Shown here: positions 14,038-25,761 of the stretch, piece after piece | How the letters are laid out: every line of letters starts with the position of its first letter | Numbering within the stretch: position 1 is the stretch's first letter | Assembly (NCBI RefSeq): GCF_000499845.2 | Contig: NC_023759.2 | Coordinates: 46,718,672 to 46,782,671, forward strand | From: Phaseolus vulgaris | Taxonomy: Eukaryota > Streptophyta > Magnoliopsida > Fabales > Fabaceae | Reading direction: 5' to 3' | DNA length: 64,000 bases | The notes under the pieces: generated by a model | Database searches by the model: none | What the model was told of the DNA's origin: nothing | The model's input: the letters and a program-made list of their open reading frames with translations, nothing else | Made by a program: the position numbers and the translations under genes

Positions 14038-17000
14038 ATGGCTTTAGGAAACGGCACTGAACGCCTAAGAACAATTTGGACACCCGAGATGGATCGTTAT
14101 TTCATCGATCTTATGTTAGAGCAGGTTAGTCAGGGCCGGGAAGTTGAGGATCATTTGTTTAGCAAAAGGGCGTGGAGGCATATGTCTTCAAAGTTCAATG
14201 CTAAGTTCAATTTTCAGTACGAAAAAGATGTTCTTAAGAACCGCCACAAAACGTTAAGGAATCTTTACAGGAGTATTAAGAACCTTCTTGGCCAACCAGG
14301 GTTTAGCTTGGACGAAAAGCGAAATATGGTCATTGCTGATGATCAGGTTTGGGATGAATATGTCAAAGTATTAAAATTTTACATAATTTTAGATGGTTTC
14401 AACTGTACTAAAGTATTTCGATAGTTTATTTTCTGCATAACAATAATGCAGGTAGATGTGAATGCGCTATCATGTAGAGTAAAAAAAAGCTTACCCAATT
14501 TCAAAGATTTGTGCACTATTTATGGACATGTGATGGAAGGGAAAGGTAGGTCTTGTTAAACACTAATTTGTATATGTCATGCTTGATTCTTAGGAGGTCC
14601 AATTTATGTTTCATCATCTAGTGAATGTGAATTTCCAGGTGATGCTGCATTAGAAGAGTTATCTAATTCAGGCGAAAGGGGAGCAATTGTTCCTTATGTA
14701 TCAAAGGATGTATGTGAGGATGCTGATGAACTTCTTCGTGATGTTAGGGCTGATGAAGACTGTGGAATCTCTACCTTGGATAAAGCAACTGATGATTGTG
14801 AACAAAGAATATCGAAGGAAACAACACCCTCTTTTGGTACCCGGACCCGGACTTATTGGCAGCCACCGATGGATCGTTACTTCATTAACTTGTTGCTTGC
14901 TCATGTGCGAAAAGGGAATCAGTTTGATGGTGTCTTCAGCAAACAAGCTTGGATGGAGATAATTTCATCATTCAATGAAAAATTTGGTTTTGAGTATAGT
15001 TTGGAGATTCTTAAGAATAGGTACAAAACTCTGAGAAGGCAATACAATTTAATTAAAAGCCTCCTTCAGTTGGATGGCTTTGCCTGGGATGAAATACGCC
15101 AGATGGTTATTGCCGATGATTATGTCTGGCAAGATTATATTAAGGTGCGTATCATTTAAATCTGCTGGGAAATTGAACCTCTTTGGGCATACACTTAGAA
15201 GTATAATTTGTTATATTGTCAATAAGAGTTGCCTGTCTTTACCCGAGTTCCCTTTCATGACGATTTATGGAGTTTGGGATGAATGCTTCTGGAAAATGGT
15301 TTTGAGTGAAGTCTTATATTTTATTCTTGTTTTATTTTCCTGAAAATAATTGTATCTACTCATTTTTTTCAGATGCTTTCTTATAATGAATTTAGTAATA
15401 GACTCTCACTCTTCCTCTGCAAGTTGAAAAGGCAAAATCTACATATTTCATAAATTCTGCATAGCTTAAGGGTGTTTCTGGTGGTAAAGGTGTAAAGCAG
15501 ATAGGTGTAGGAAGGTTTTAATTTTCATTTAGTGATAATGTGTCATGATAGATGAACATTAGGATCAATAAAAATATTTATTTTTACTCCTGCCAAGATT
15601 TGTCCTTCTTCACTGCATTGTATAAGATAAAATAGTCTGGAATAAGAAAATGAGAATAGGGTAATCTTTTGATTATTCTTAATGTTTGGATTTATTACCT
15701 AACTCAATCCCATAAAACCAAATTTTAAGGAAAGAGTTGTCTAAGTTTTATAAGGACTACATTGGTCATATCTTTAATGAATGTGAAATTTAAATCCACT
15801 AAGACCAATGCCTTAGTGATTGCACTTTGTGATGCTTTACTCAGCCATTTTGGTCTGCCCTTTTGTAGATAGTCCTTTTTGAGATATGGGTCACGAAGAC
15901 AGGCCAGAGTTAAGGCAGGCTAGGATGCTTATAAGTTGCCTTTCCAACACTTGAATTATGTGAAAGCAGATGTTAGAAATCCTACGGTCACTATAGTATA
16001 TAAGTATGTACAAATCTTACCTTATAAATTGGTTTTTGAGAATGAGTTGGACTTAAAGTCTATTTTCTAAACAGAAAGATAGACACAATATCTTGTGCAG
16101 GGGGGTCAAACTCTATATTTAGTCCCACAATTTTTAATTTAATAGGTGTTTATTTATTTCTTAACATGACAAACTGACAAGAGATTCTTTAGATCCTAAT
16201 AGGTTTTACAATAATATACTATCCTCATTGGCAAAGCTTGTGAGCTAATCTAGGGTAAATAAATTTGTTTGCTGAACTGTGGTGGACTTCTAGGTGTTGA
16301 GCTTTCATAGATGATGTTTGAGCATGGAATGAAGTTCTTTCTAGAAAAGACTCTTCGACGCTTAAGTCAACAAGAAACCAAAATGATAATTATGAGCTTT
16401 CATAAATAATATTTGATCCTAGGTGATGTGCTTTGATAGATGATATTTGAGCCCTAAATGAAGTTTCACCTAGAAAAATTTCTTTGACGCTCAAGTCAGC
16501 AAGAAATCAAAATAATAATTATGAGTGATAGAGCGAGCATGAGAAAGAGATGGTACTATCTTGGATGAAAGCATGTATAACTAGGCCTTTAGGCCTCCAT
16601 AGATAAAGATAAATAGTGGAAATGGATATTAAGTTGTATTTAGGAGACTTTCTTACTACGCGTTAGTTGAGTAGCTGTTATTTGTAATCAAGTGGTTACC
16701 AAATGACATTGGTTGCCTATATCTGAGATACTTGGGAGTGTGTAGGTACAAAATTAAACACCTAATTTCTATATTTTTGTTTGAATTCTCTACATTTTAT
16801 TTTCATTATATTTTTCTAGATTCAAAATAAAAACAAATGCTTCTCACTTCATTTTCCTTTATTCCATGTACTTAAAGCCATGCAATGATTGTATTTCATA
16901 TTTATCAACCTTCCCATTTTCATCCTTTCCTAGCATGCCTTGGGAAATTTCAATACTTTTCTAATATGTTAATTATTTACAAGGTTTAAAACATTTGAGG

Positions 17001-17560
17001 TGTCTATGCAGGTTCATCCTTATGCACGACAATATATGACTCGACCTTTGCCATACTATAAAGATTTGCGTGTCATATGTGATCCAAGTTTTGATGAAAA
17101 AGAATATTTTCTGCCTCCAGATAAGCATCAAAATGCAGTTGATTTTAGGATCGAGTGTCTTTCAACATCTAAAACTGGTCAGTCTCCATTTACACCCAGT
17201 TCCAATGAAGAACAATTTAGCGGTGTCAATGAGTTAGCTTATATAGGTCAGAAACAGAAGCGCCAATTAGAGAACTCTTCTAGTTCTACCAGTCCTAAAA
17301 AATCAAGGAATGATGAACAAGGCATGGCTGCTGCACTCCATGAGATGGCAGCTGTAGTTTCAACGGTGTCTGCAAAAAAGGATGATACCTCAATATCAAT
17401 AGAGAATGTCATAGAAGCAGTGCAAGCATTGCCTGATATGGATGACGATCTGGTTTTGGATGCTTGTGATTTTTTGGAGGATGAAAGAAAAGCTAAAACA
17501 TTTCTTGCATTGGATGCCAAGCTTAGGAAAAAATGGTTGATTAGGAAACTTTGCACATAG
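14038..17560 (+). CDS. Protein with two Myb/SANT-like DNA-binding domains (L10-interacting-MYB-like)
   Basis: Four coding exons, 14038-14367, 14452-14545, 14639-15144 and 17012-17560, all GT-AG and in phase, encode 492 residues. Residues about 12-110 and 212-310 are two copies of the plant Myb/SANT-like domain (Myb_DNA-bind_3 type). Each has a W..MDRYFI[DN]L start, a KNR[HY]KTLR core and an [MV]VIADD.VW end. The second copy is followed by the usual VHPYARQYMTRPLP..[YK]DL extension. A Ser-rich, Lys/Arg-containing stretch (SSSSTSPKKSR) near 407-417 may be a nuclear localisation signal, and the C-terminus ends in an acidic helix. The family includes LIMYB, a transcriptional co-repressor acting with ribosomal protein L10, but many members are uncharacterised. 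The start is the first ATG after a 3' splice site. The last intron is long (1,867 bases) and contains a repeat. Confidence 0.85.
16291..16524. repeat. Diverged tandem duplication inside an intron
   Basis: Two copies of a ~105-base segment, 16291-16393 and 16420-16524, repeat at a spacing of 129 bases. Both contain tagatgatRtttgag, a cTAGAAAA stretch, GACGCTYAAGTCARCAAGAAA and aataattatgag. The GACGCTCAAGTCAG part is the reverse complement of a motif found in the LTRs elsewhere in the window, so the block may be an LTR relic in minus orientation. Confidence 0.55.
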
Positions 17561-18380
17561 GTGTATCCTACTCCCCCCTTCATTTTTTCATTTGTTACTG
17601 ATTTTGGTCCATATTCTAAAAGAAGTATTAGCTGATTATATTTTTTTGGGAGGATTCTAAGCAGATTAGTGCTACTAATCATTTTGAGAATAGAATTAGT
17701 ATTTTGGAACTCAAATTAATTTGTATATTCATCATGTTTAGTTAATGACTGCACAAAATGCATATAGCAATACTAAGGTTATGTGAATGTAAAGTGTTTC
17801 AAAAACTTGCATCCTGCAATTGATTACAATAGATAGGAACTAGATATTTATTGCAGTAAAATAGGATAAATCCCGATTACAACAACTCACAAAACAAGGA
17901 AAGTAGGATACGAAGGGTAAACAACTGCAGTGCTTGAGAGTCTGCGTCCCCCTCATCCCTCCCTACCTTTCTCTTCTGTTTATCTTTGCCTTGCTTACTC
18001 TTTCCTTTTCCTTCGTAGTTCATACCCTCCTTGCTACATTAACAAGGTTTATCAACCCAGTTCCCTCTTATGCCCTCTACTCACACGTCCCACATGTTCT
18101 GACACATGAACCCTAATATAATCCCTTCCGTGAGAGTTTATCATCACAGCTGTTATTCCAGTTTATCAGAGGTAGCATAATGATGGTTATAGTTTTGCTA
18201 AGGTCTCATATTTTAGTTTGATGCCCTTTTGAACACTGGTCCTTATAACGTTAGTCGCTACTCATTCTACATATATGGACCCGTCATTTTACATTTTAAT
18301 TATATATAATTCCTTTTTTGGATGATGAATTGGAAAAGCGTGTTCTAATAAAATTTCCCTTGTTTTTTAAACAAGAAAAA
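17561..18380. other. Spacer and 3' flank of the SANT-domain gene
   Basis: The first 150-300 bases are probably the 3' UTR of the upstream gene. 17930-18120 is pyrimidine-rich and GC-richer than its surroundings, with an unconvincing open frame at 17934-18116. A TATA-like run lies at 18299-18308, upstream of the small reading frame at 18381. Confidence 0.4.
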
Positions 18381-18599
18381 ATGGGAAGACGGTATAATAT
18401 TATTTTTATCTTTCTATGTTGGATGATCTTCCTTGCATTGCAAGCCAATCACTCATGGTATTGGAAAAACTACGTTTCCGAGCCTTCATGCACTCTAGCA
18501 TCTGTTAAAAGTTACTCCGAAAATTACAACACTACAGATGATAAAATGATTCAACCAGGATTTGAAATGGTGAAAAGTGTATTAAACAGGATGAGTTAA
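18381..18599 (+). CDS. Possible small secreted peptide
   Basis: From the first ATG (MGRRYNIIFIFLCWM) this frame encodes 72 residues. Residues 1-21 look like a signal peptide: two Arg, then about 15 hydrophobic residues ending LALQA. The remaining ~50 residues are polar, with one Cys and two Asn-glycosylation-type sites (NHS, NTT). A TATA-like run (18299-18308) lies about 75 bases before the ATG. It matches no peptide family I recognise and shows no obvious CLE, IDA, CEP or PSY box. Chance is possible: there is no splice or homology evidence. The neighbouring Di19 gene converges on it from the other side. Confidence 0.35.
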   Translation: MGRRYNIIFIFLCWMIFLALQANHSWYWKNYVSEPSCTLASVKSYSENYNTTDDKMIQPGFEMVKSVLNRMS

Positions 18600-19077
18600 G
18601 GCATTCATTTTACACTATAAAAATCAAACTACCGTTAAACATTAATGGAGTTAATACAATGGCCACATTTGTCAACGGATTAAGCAAATTGCACATTTGA
18701 AAACATCCATTGGTCAATCGACTACCAGAACAACTCATCATTATTGGCACGCTTTTATCACATAATTTAATTATAGCAAATAGCAAGAGTAAGGCATTAA
18801 GCTACTAAACCTGTTATTACAACGAAACACAAAATCCTGAGAGAATACAAGTGCGTACGCAATTGTTCTAAACCAATAATAGCTTTGTCTTGAATATACA
18901 TTACATTTAATTCCTACATAAAGCTTACTACTCTATACTAGGTGTATCTCAGTGCCATAGAACAGGAAAAACATTGGTCCTGTGACTAAGAATAATTTTG
19001 AAGATTGAAACTACTATATATTTCCTTTTTTTACCCATTGAATTGAAACTAGTAACTGATGTCCTTAATTGTCTCAA
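18600..19077. other. Convergent spacer
   Basis: Lies between the small plus-strand frame and the stop codon of Di19 on the minus strand. It probably contains the Di19 3' UTR. No other feature was seen. Confidence 0.4.
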
Positions 19078-22000
19078 TCAGAAGCCAGAATCAAAGATAG
19101 TAGACATCAAAAGTCCCTGTACAAATTTACTGCGCTGTGCTTTCTCTATTTGGTCTTTGTCAGATAAATGTGGCTGAACATCCCTGCAATAATTAAAGTA
19201 TTAGGTACATATTTAAGAGAAAGATGAAAGTAGTTACGTAAAATTAAATATCTAATAAATAGGTAAAAAGTCAAACAAGAGAAAGTCAACAAGAAGATAA
19301 TGAATGTCTTATTAAAAGGTACAAGTAACAAAAATAACCATTTTCCCTGAGGTCCTAAGCTTAACAAAGTGTAGAAAGAAACAAAAAAAGACCAGCGGTT
19401 TTTCGGGTACTTGCATATGCAGCTATGTTTTTGGTTCGAACCATCATTTGCCTCAATGCACCTACCTATACTAGATGTAGAAGGATGTGGTCCAGACAAA
19501 GAACACTTAAATTGCCCCCTGATTGATGTATTATCATCACTACTGCGGAGCTACAGCTTTAATTGCATTAATCTAAAAATTACTTGAAAATAGCAAGCAT
19601 ATCCAACTGTTGCAGGGGATGCTTCTAATGATTTCAGGTGGTGTGCCTGTTTTGAGTATTTATAGATTATTGCTTCACAAAGTGAAAGGTGGTCTGCGAT
19701 AGATTATTGCTTCACTGGATGAAAGGTGGTCTTAGAAAATCAAGTTTTTTGGTACTGTTGATCATCTAAAATAGGATTTTATTTTTTGGTCCCAAAACTG
19801 ACTTTTTTTCATCCACAAACTCTATAATCATGGATCAAAATAAATTTGTGATTTAGTAGTTGATGTTTGACAGCACATGAATAATGCGAAAGGACACATA
19901 GTTGATAGAGTGATACTTCATCATACCTTTCTAACACTTTATCATTTGAGTGCACTTCTTCAACGCTTATTTCACTTGAAGAATCTGGCAGCACATTTTC
20001 ACATTCATCAACAGCAGATGCACCACATAAAAATGACAGCCATGGATCACTTGATGTGTTGGAGGTAGACATCCCAGCAGAAAAAGATTGCCAGTGTTCA
20101 TCTGGTTCACCCTTTCTTGAAAAGGAAAGATCTGGGTAGGATTCATCTTTGTAGCATTTTGATTTCAGCTGACTGTAATCTCCAGTAAAGGAAGTACATA
20201 CTTGAATGAAGAACAAAGACTTTGGTAAAAAGGAGATAAAAGGGAAACAAACTAATACTATTTATCAATAAATAAAACCATTCCTATCAAGCAGATCAGA
20301 AAGGATATCTTAAACAAGTTCCCATGTTGTGCTGCTATATGATCAACGACATTTGACCCAATCCACACGGTACATACAGGACAAATCTGCATGAACAAAC
20401 AGAGATAGAGATAGTTAGTGCAATTCAACAAGCACAAACATAGATAGTAATGCAAATTGTAAGCAAATTGAGAAATATAACAATTGTATAAGAAAAGAGT
20501 ACACACACACATCTGAATTTTAAGGCTAATGCAAGTAGCCAGTACAAACTTCTAAATCCGCCAACTGAAACCTAAAATTAGGATAAATACTACAACAGAT
20601 CATTTTATGCCCCTTTCTAACAAGTTTTGTAAATTATGTGATAATCATGCATAGTCTACCTAACACACTTGGAACGTCCCTGATATTGACTCGATATAAA
20701 ATTATTATAAATCCATTAAACGTTTTGATATTATAAGCATGACCATTAAAGAAATTATCATGCAATGAAAAACAAATTAGTGATCTAATTATTACTAGGA
20801 ATTGTTTGACAGCTCTGGATTATTTCTCATAGTTTGAGGGTGAAGAGGGGTTGCACAGTTGATGGATTTAAAAGTTCATGGTGGTTACTTGCAATCTCCC
20901 TAAAGTCCAAGGTGTGTGTGTGTGTTTGCCTAGTCATACTCAAATCAACCGACAATAAAGTAACATTATCAACTTTACATGGAAGCTCATTCTAGATGTG
21001 CCAAAGATCTAAATTGAATTCATGTGTGGAGTAACCACTTCAGGTTCTACAAGCTAAGATCTTGTCAGGAACCACATCTTTAAGGGCTTCTGCATAGATG
21101 CAAGATATATAAAAAGCTAATAAGAACATCAGAAAAAGGCTTCACTTTGACAAATCCCATCAATGGTTAGCCCCAAGTTAAGATAAACATGCTATTAGTC
21201 GTGAACTAGAAGTAATAATGAATATTTTCAGAGGCAATAATGGAATGCAGAAATGCAAAGGTCAATTTAAAAAGCTGTCTCATTTTTTCAAAGGAAAATT
21301 TCAAGCCTGTTGTCCGCAATGATGGCAAGGAAGCTATTGAATTAAATTACAAGCATCATAAACATGGCCGATGATTAATCGCAAGGTAATACTTTTAATA
21401 AAAATATATGTAATTTGATGGATACAATTAGCATATTTCAAATGAAACTACCAACACTAGTTTCTTTAGTTCTTCGTGAATTTGTTGTTCAATAAATCAA
21501 TTAAAAAGCTAATAACTACGAAAGGAACTTTCTTGCAAAGCACCAAACCACCCAATCTGAATGAGACAGTTTCAAAACTATAAGGCTAACAATGAACTGA
21601 GATATATCTCTATAAAAACATACCAACTAGAATAGATTAATCACAGTCACGCAGCAATAAAGAAGCATCAACAACAAGGTAAAGGGTATGGAAAAAGTTC
21701 CCATGCAAAGCTAAAAAAACAATACCAAAGGGGAATCAATTAAAGTGAAAGAGAAATCAAATACCCCAGACTTGGCTTCTGTTGAATGGTCCAAGTCAAT
21801 ATGACAACATAGTTCAAGAAGATCAAAATCTTCAGCGCAAAAAGGGCATGGATAAGCCCACCTAAAATCCTCATCCCCATTGACCTCATCAAAATCGACG
21901 AAAAGCTCTGGTTCAACGACAAAGCAAAAAGGTTAAACATTTAGCCAGAACAAGACACCCCACAAAACCAAAACCAACAAAAACAGTATCCACAAGACTA

Positions 22001-22110
22001 ATGAACAAAACGGAGGTTTGAAATAAAGAATCACCGAAGTGTGACTTGAGCCTGGATTGGTAGCTTCTGGAGGCAGTAGAGCGGCCAAAACTGAAATTCT
22101 CGTCTTCCAT
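19078..22110 (-). CDS. DI19: Di19 (drought-induced 19) zinc-finger protein
   Basis: Five coding exons on the minus strand, 22110-22035, 21907-21765, 20386-20309, 20174-19927 and 19183-19078, encode 216 residues. The zinc-binding region reads CPFC..DFD...LCCHIDLDH followed by CPVC...VDHIAAQHGN, which is the Di19 paired Cys2/His2-like finger. The last exon ends FVQGLLMSTIFDSGF, the conserved Di19 C-terminal motif. Di19 proteins are nuclear, are induced by drought, salt or ABA in several plants, and some bind promoter DNA and are phosphorylated by calcium-dependent kinases. Four junction pairs follow normal rules. Intron 3 (20308-20175) has no GT donor: it begins ATATCCTTT and ends in AC, the U12 AT-AC pattern, and is in phase 0. 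Using it joins QHGNLFK to SQLKSKCYK, as expected from the family. Confidence 0.92.
20175..20308 (-). other. U12-type AT-AC intron of Di19
   Basis: On the minus strand the 134-base intron starts AAG|ATATCCTTT, the exact 5' consensus read by U11/U12 snRNPs. It ends ...TTCCTTTACTGGAGATTAC|AGTCAG when read across two pieces. TTCCTTTAC is one base away from the U12 branch consensus TTCCTTRAC, and its A lies 11 bases before the 3' splice site, inside the usual U12 window. No GT or GC donor near this exon end restores the frame and the family protein. The intron is phase 0. Confidence 0.85.
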
Positions 22111-22876
22111 TGACTTGCGCTAAGTAGTACAGGCACACGATGGAAAAAAATAAAAGGGTATTTCCGCTACACGGCAAAGTTGTCTGAGAAATCGTTGTTT
22201 GTGTGTTTTATTGAGGGTGCCGGTGTAAGATGGGAGTGGTGTGTGTACTATGTGTATATATATATAATGTTAGTGTGAAGAGAAATAGGACGAGGAAAAT
22301 ACTAGGGACTTTCGGTTTGGGTTTGTGCGTGGTTGTTGCCTTGGGGATCTTAGCCTACAAGAATTCTTGTTATTTGAAATTTACCCAAACGCCCTCCGTG
22401 TCCCTTCTGCACCACCACCACCACATATTAATGTAGCCTCCCTTGTAGGCCAAAACCCATTCAAATGTATTCTAGTCTTACCCAAACAGGAATATAAAAG
22501 TATTTAGTGAATAAAATTAAAATTGAGTAAATAGCTTCATAAGATGAAAATCTGCATATTTGCACAGCTGCTTTATAAGCACCTAAAATATTGTTAATAT
22601 TATTCTGTTATGGAATGGTATATTGTATTTTTGCATATCGTATAGAAACTAGTAGAATTGAAGCACAGAAGAATTATAACAATTTGGTGCAATTAAATAG
22701 ATAAGTCTAAATATAAGTATGGAAATTATTAACCCATTTGATCAAATATTATTATAATTTATTTTTTAAATTCATATAAACTCAGGCCTAAAGGTAAAAT
22801 TATTTTAGTTTGGACAATCCTAACTAATTTGTATTTTTTATATGTAATTATTTGAAATGTTTAAATAACAAAGGAA
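22111..22876. other. Di19 upstream region
   Basis: Upstream flank of Di19. It contains a short tatatatatata run at about 22255-22266 and a (cca)n-like stretch at about 22408-22422. Open frames at 22230-22507 show no recognisable domain. No promoter element can be assigned with confidence. Confidence 0.35.
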
Positions 22877-22948
22877 GAACTCTGATGTTAAGCGTTCTCG
22901 GCCGAGTACTAGGATGGTTGACCTCATAGAAAATCTTGATGTTGTATT
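22877..22948 (+). pseudogene. 5S rRNA-derived fragment (3' half)
   Basis: The sequence from GAACTCTGATGTTAAGCG through TACTAGGATGG and TGACCTC to GATGTTGTAT follows plant 5S rRNA from about nucleotide 47 to near the 3' end. There are scattered substitutions and a 5-base deletion after CGAG. The 5' part of the gene is missing and the internal control region is damaged, so it is not a working 5S gene. It is joined almost directly, and in the same orientation, to a LINE fragment. A Cassandra-type TRIM LTR, which carries 5S sequence, is the main alternative source. Confidence 0.75.
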
Positions 22949-23300
22949 TATTTTATTACTAATGTATGCCTAAAATGTGATTCTGTTTTGGTTTGTGCTG
23001 CGTTTACTGCTATAACTAATGTTCCTTTGATGCTTCGTAATCGATGAAATACTAATTATTGTGAGAAAATCAAGTTTAGGGTTACTAATATTTTTCGGGA
23101 AAAAAATGTATGTGTTGATAATTTGGCTAATTCATTGGTATAATAAGGTACCATCTAGACTGTTTTTAGAATTCTTTATGAATAAGTATAATATACATAT
23201 GTATCGTTTTTGTTAACATATGAGTTTTGGTTTATTCTTCCACATTTTTGTATTTTTTTTAATAATATTTTTTTCATGTGATAACAAATAATTGTTGTTA
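22949..23300 (+). mobile_element. 5'-truncated LINE (L1-type) 3' end with RNase H remnant
   Basis: In one frame 22964-23143 reads KCDSVLVCAAF, then TNVPLMLRNR, a stop, and FRVTNIFREKNVCVDNLAN. These are the recognisable end motifs of the RNase H domain of plant LINEs (VPW.LRNRW and HIFREGN.CAD.LAN). The single stop (TGA) sits where Trp is expected. Downstream is a T-rich 3' tail with aataatatttttttcatg at about 23258-23277, like other plant LINE 3' ends. Endonuclease and reverse transcriptase are absent, so the copy is strongly 5'-truncated. Confidence 0.75.
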
Positions 23301-23937
23301 CTTGAGATGTCAAAATAATTAAGATGTCAAGTTGCACAATGATACCTAATATGAGAATTTTTATTTTAAAAAAATATTTTAACCGAAATAAAGTAGTTAA
23401 TCTCCAAATTTAGAAAAGAAAAGGGGAAAGGAAGGTTTAAGAAAGTGTAGAGATAAGTATTATGTTATAATGTACCTAGGCATACCTTTTTATTAAACTT
23501 TATACTCATTTAGATTAAACGTGGTATCAATTATTTAACTTTTTATTTTTTATCTTCTTAAAATCAAATACCATTTATACTATCATGAGATGTAAAGTTT
23601 GGAAATCTTTTAATTAGATGATTTTACTTTTTAATAAATAACAAATAATTTATTTTATATACTCAATAAAATAAATAATCAGATAATTTTTCTTTATTTT
23701 CAAATAATTAAATAATTTATATTAAAAAAAATAACAATTACGTAAACTTTTAAGTATTATTTTTTTAAAATCACACATATATATATACATTTAAATTGTA
23801 TTATTTTTATATTTTTTAATCAATTAATATCTCTATATCATTGTGTAGTCATTTTATAATTTTTAATTAAATATTTTAATTTTTAATAAATATGAATGTA
23901 TTTATTTATTTAAATAATAAAAAAGTTGTTTCATTTT
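23301..23937. other. AT-rich spacer left of the gypsy element
   Basis: No gene or clear repeat. The last five bases (ATTTT, 23933-23937) nearly match the five bases right of the element (ATTTC, 31506-31510) and are its probable target-site duplication. Confidence 0.5.
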
Positions 23938-24187
23938 TGTTCTCGAACTAGGTTGGGGACTGGGAGAACTATTGTCTTCAGATGTCACTCGGTCGGTCGT
24001 ATCTCACTTCCTCCTTCGGTTCTTCTCGCTGGATGACTCCTCAGGCGGTTGGGGTACCTGCAGATGACACTCCAACGCTCAAGTCAGTGGGGTATCGTAT
24101 TCGGCTGGCTAGAATACTGTAGATAATGACGTACCTTCTTCCTTGGAATGCGTGATATTTATATTACCTTGATGGACTCTCGCTGTT
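23938..24187 (-). repeat. 3' LTR of the Tat element, truncated
   Basis: Matches 31050-31299 with four substitutions by eye. The match stops abruptly after ...CGCTGTT at 24187, where unrelated sequence begins TGATGACTTT. About 205 bases that should complete the LTR are missing, and they are not found on the far side of the inserted segment. Confidence 0.92.
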
Positions 24188-25760
24188 TGATGACTTTTTA
24201 CGGCAAGTGCACCGCGTTTGTCAAAAGTAATAATTGTCCCTAAGGACAAATATCGTCGATCCCACAAGGAACAGTGAATTATCGAGTACAATAATCGTTA
24301 AATATAAAAACAGAACAATTAAAAGAGTTTTGAATTAATTGTGTTGGCACTGATCAATAAGAAAACAAACAAAGAATTAGTTGTTTCAATTGAAAAAATA
24401 AGGATTAGTTTCATCTCTCTCACTCTCAAGTATTTTGATTAGCATGTCAATATTAAGTTCTTTGATTGAAATTGATGCCCGTATAAAAATCATTTATATC
24501 GATTCCTCGCATATAAAATCCTTAAGAATGTCCCCTAACTATCGATCCCTCGCATAATTATAAGAACAACTTAGAACGAAGCTCAGACGTTTAATAGCAA
24601 TTAACATTTCAAGTCTATTCCTAGCACTCAAATATGTTAAGTATTGTTGTTTAGGTCCGAACCCTAAAAATACCTCCCGGTCAGATTTAAGATTCTCAAT
24701 TTGTCACGGAAAATTAAAAGTAAAACAACAATACCAATAATCAATCAAGAACTGAATATTAATATATAAAATATCACCTCAATACATAAGAGTTTGAGCA
24801 GATTACTCCCAATTCCAAAGGGTAGAATTAGCCACGCATACTTCTATCACCTTCCATTCTCCCAATTGGGTTACAATTCACTCTATGGTGTTTTCCTCTC
24901 AATCTGGCACACTAAGGTTGAGCCTCTAGCCCTCTATTTATCCTAGTTTTCTAGGGTTAGGTTGTTTCCTATGTCGCGCTAATGGGCTAAATGATAAAAC
25001 ATAAAAAAGGCCCAATCTTTCTTTGCATCTTTTTCCATTCTGGGACCTTCTATCTTTATCTTTTTAGCTCAAATCATTCATCTTTAATCCAAATCTCCAA
25101 TCTTCCTTAGAAATCTGCAATTAACACCAAATTTAAAGATCATAAAAAATGTAAAAAGGTATAAATTCATAAATTAGGGATTATTTTATATGTAAATTAC
25201 CAATAAATCCTCATAAGTGCCTATATTTTAATATGAAATATTACAGCTTAATTCACTAAACAACAAATCAAATTAGAAACTTATGATACTTCCAATTTCA
25301 AATATAGAAAATTATAGACACACTCAATTTCCAGAATCAAATCAAAACAAATAAATGAAAATTCATCAAGGAATATCTTCTCATATGCTCACGGGTAAGT
25401 GTTTATTTCTCTTTATTTTCACTGAATCATAACAAATCACAGTTGCTTTTCATTTCATCTTCAAATCACAAACATATTAGAAACATGAATCTTGAGGTCT
25501 TTTCCAGGGTTGTAATGAGGTTGGGCTTCCAAAAAATATTGGTTTTTCTTAGATAACAAAATGCACATATTAAAGAAGAAGAACATATCTACAATTCAAT
25601 TATAGAGAACATATATGTTATCTAATTACCACTTTCTTTCGATGTCACATTTTCCCTCATTTTCTTTCTGACTTTTCATGATTTTCATGAAATTTTTCTA
25701 TCTTTCTTTTCTATTTATTTTTCTTCTTCTGTTCCTTTTTTTTCTTTTCAATAATAGGAA
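24188..25760 (-). mobile_element. Second retroelement fragment inside the Tat element
   Basis: AT-rich sequence abruptly replaces the LTR at 24188 with TGATGACTTTTTACGGC and runs to about the microsatellite at 25762. The motif with GGCAAGTGCACCG, then TCGTCGATCCCACAAGG, is familiar to me from plant retroelement LTRs. An antisense TATA-like GATAAATAGAGGG near 24944-24932 suggests minus orientation. TGATGA (24188) and TCATCA (25363-25368) could be the LTR ends, with 25369-25760 a piece of its interior. No direct repeat of the bases before 24188 (CTGTT) follows 25368, and the interrupted Tat LTR does not resume. This is therefore insertion plus deletion or recombination, not a clean nested insertion. 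Confidence 0.55.
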
Positions 25761-25761
25761 A

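Noticed and set aside
19433..19442. tRNA B-box-like ggttcgaacc
   Set aside because: It is a short palindrome with no A box or cloverleaf around it, inside a Di19 intron.
22877..22948. Functional 5S rRNA gene
   Set aside because: About 45 bases of the 5' part are missing and the internal control region has a 5-base deletion, so it is a fragment.
24188..25368. Clean nested solo LTR
   Set aside because: TGATGA...TCATCA ends are present, but the flanks (CTGTT and AGGAA) do not match and the host LTR does not resume.
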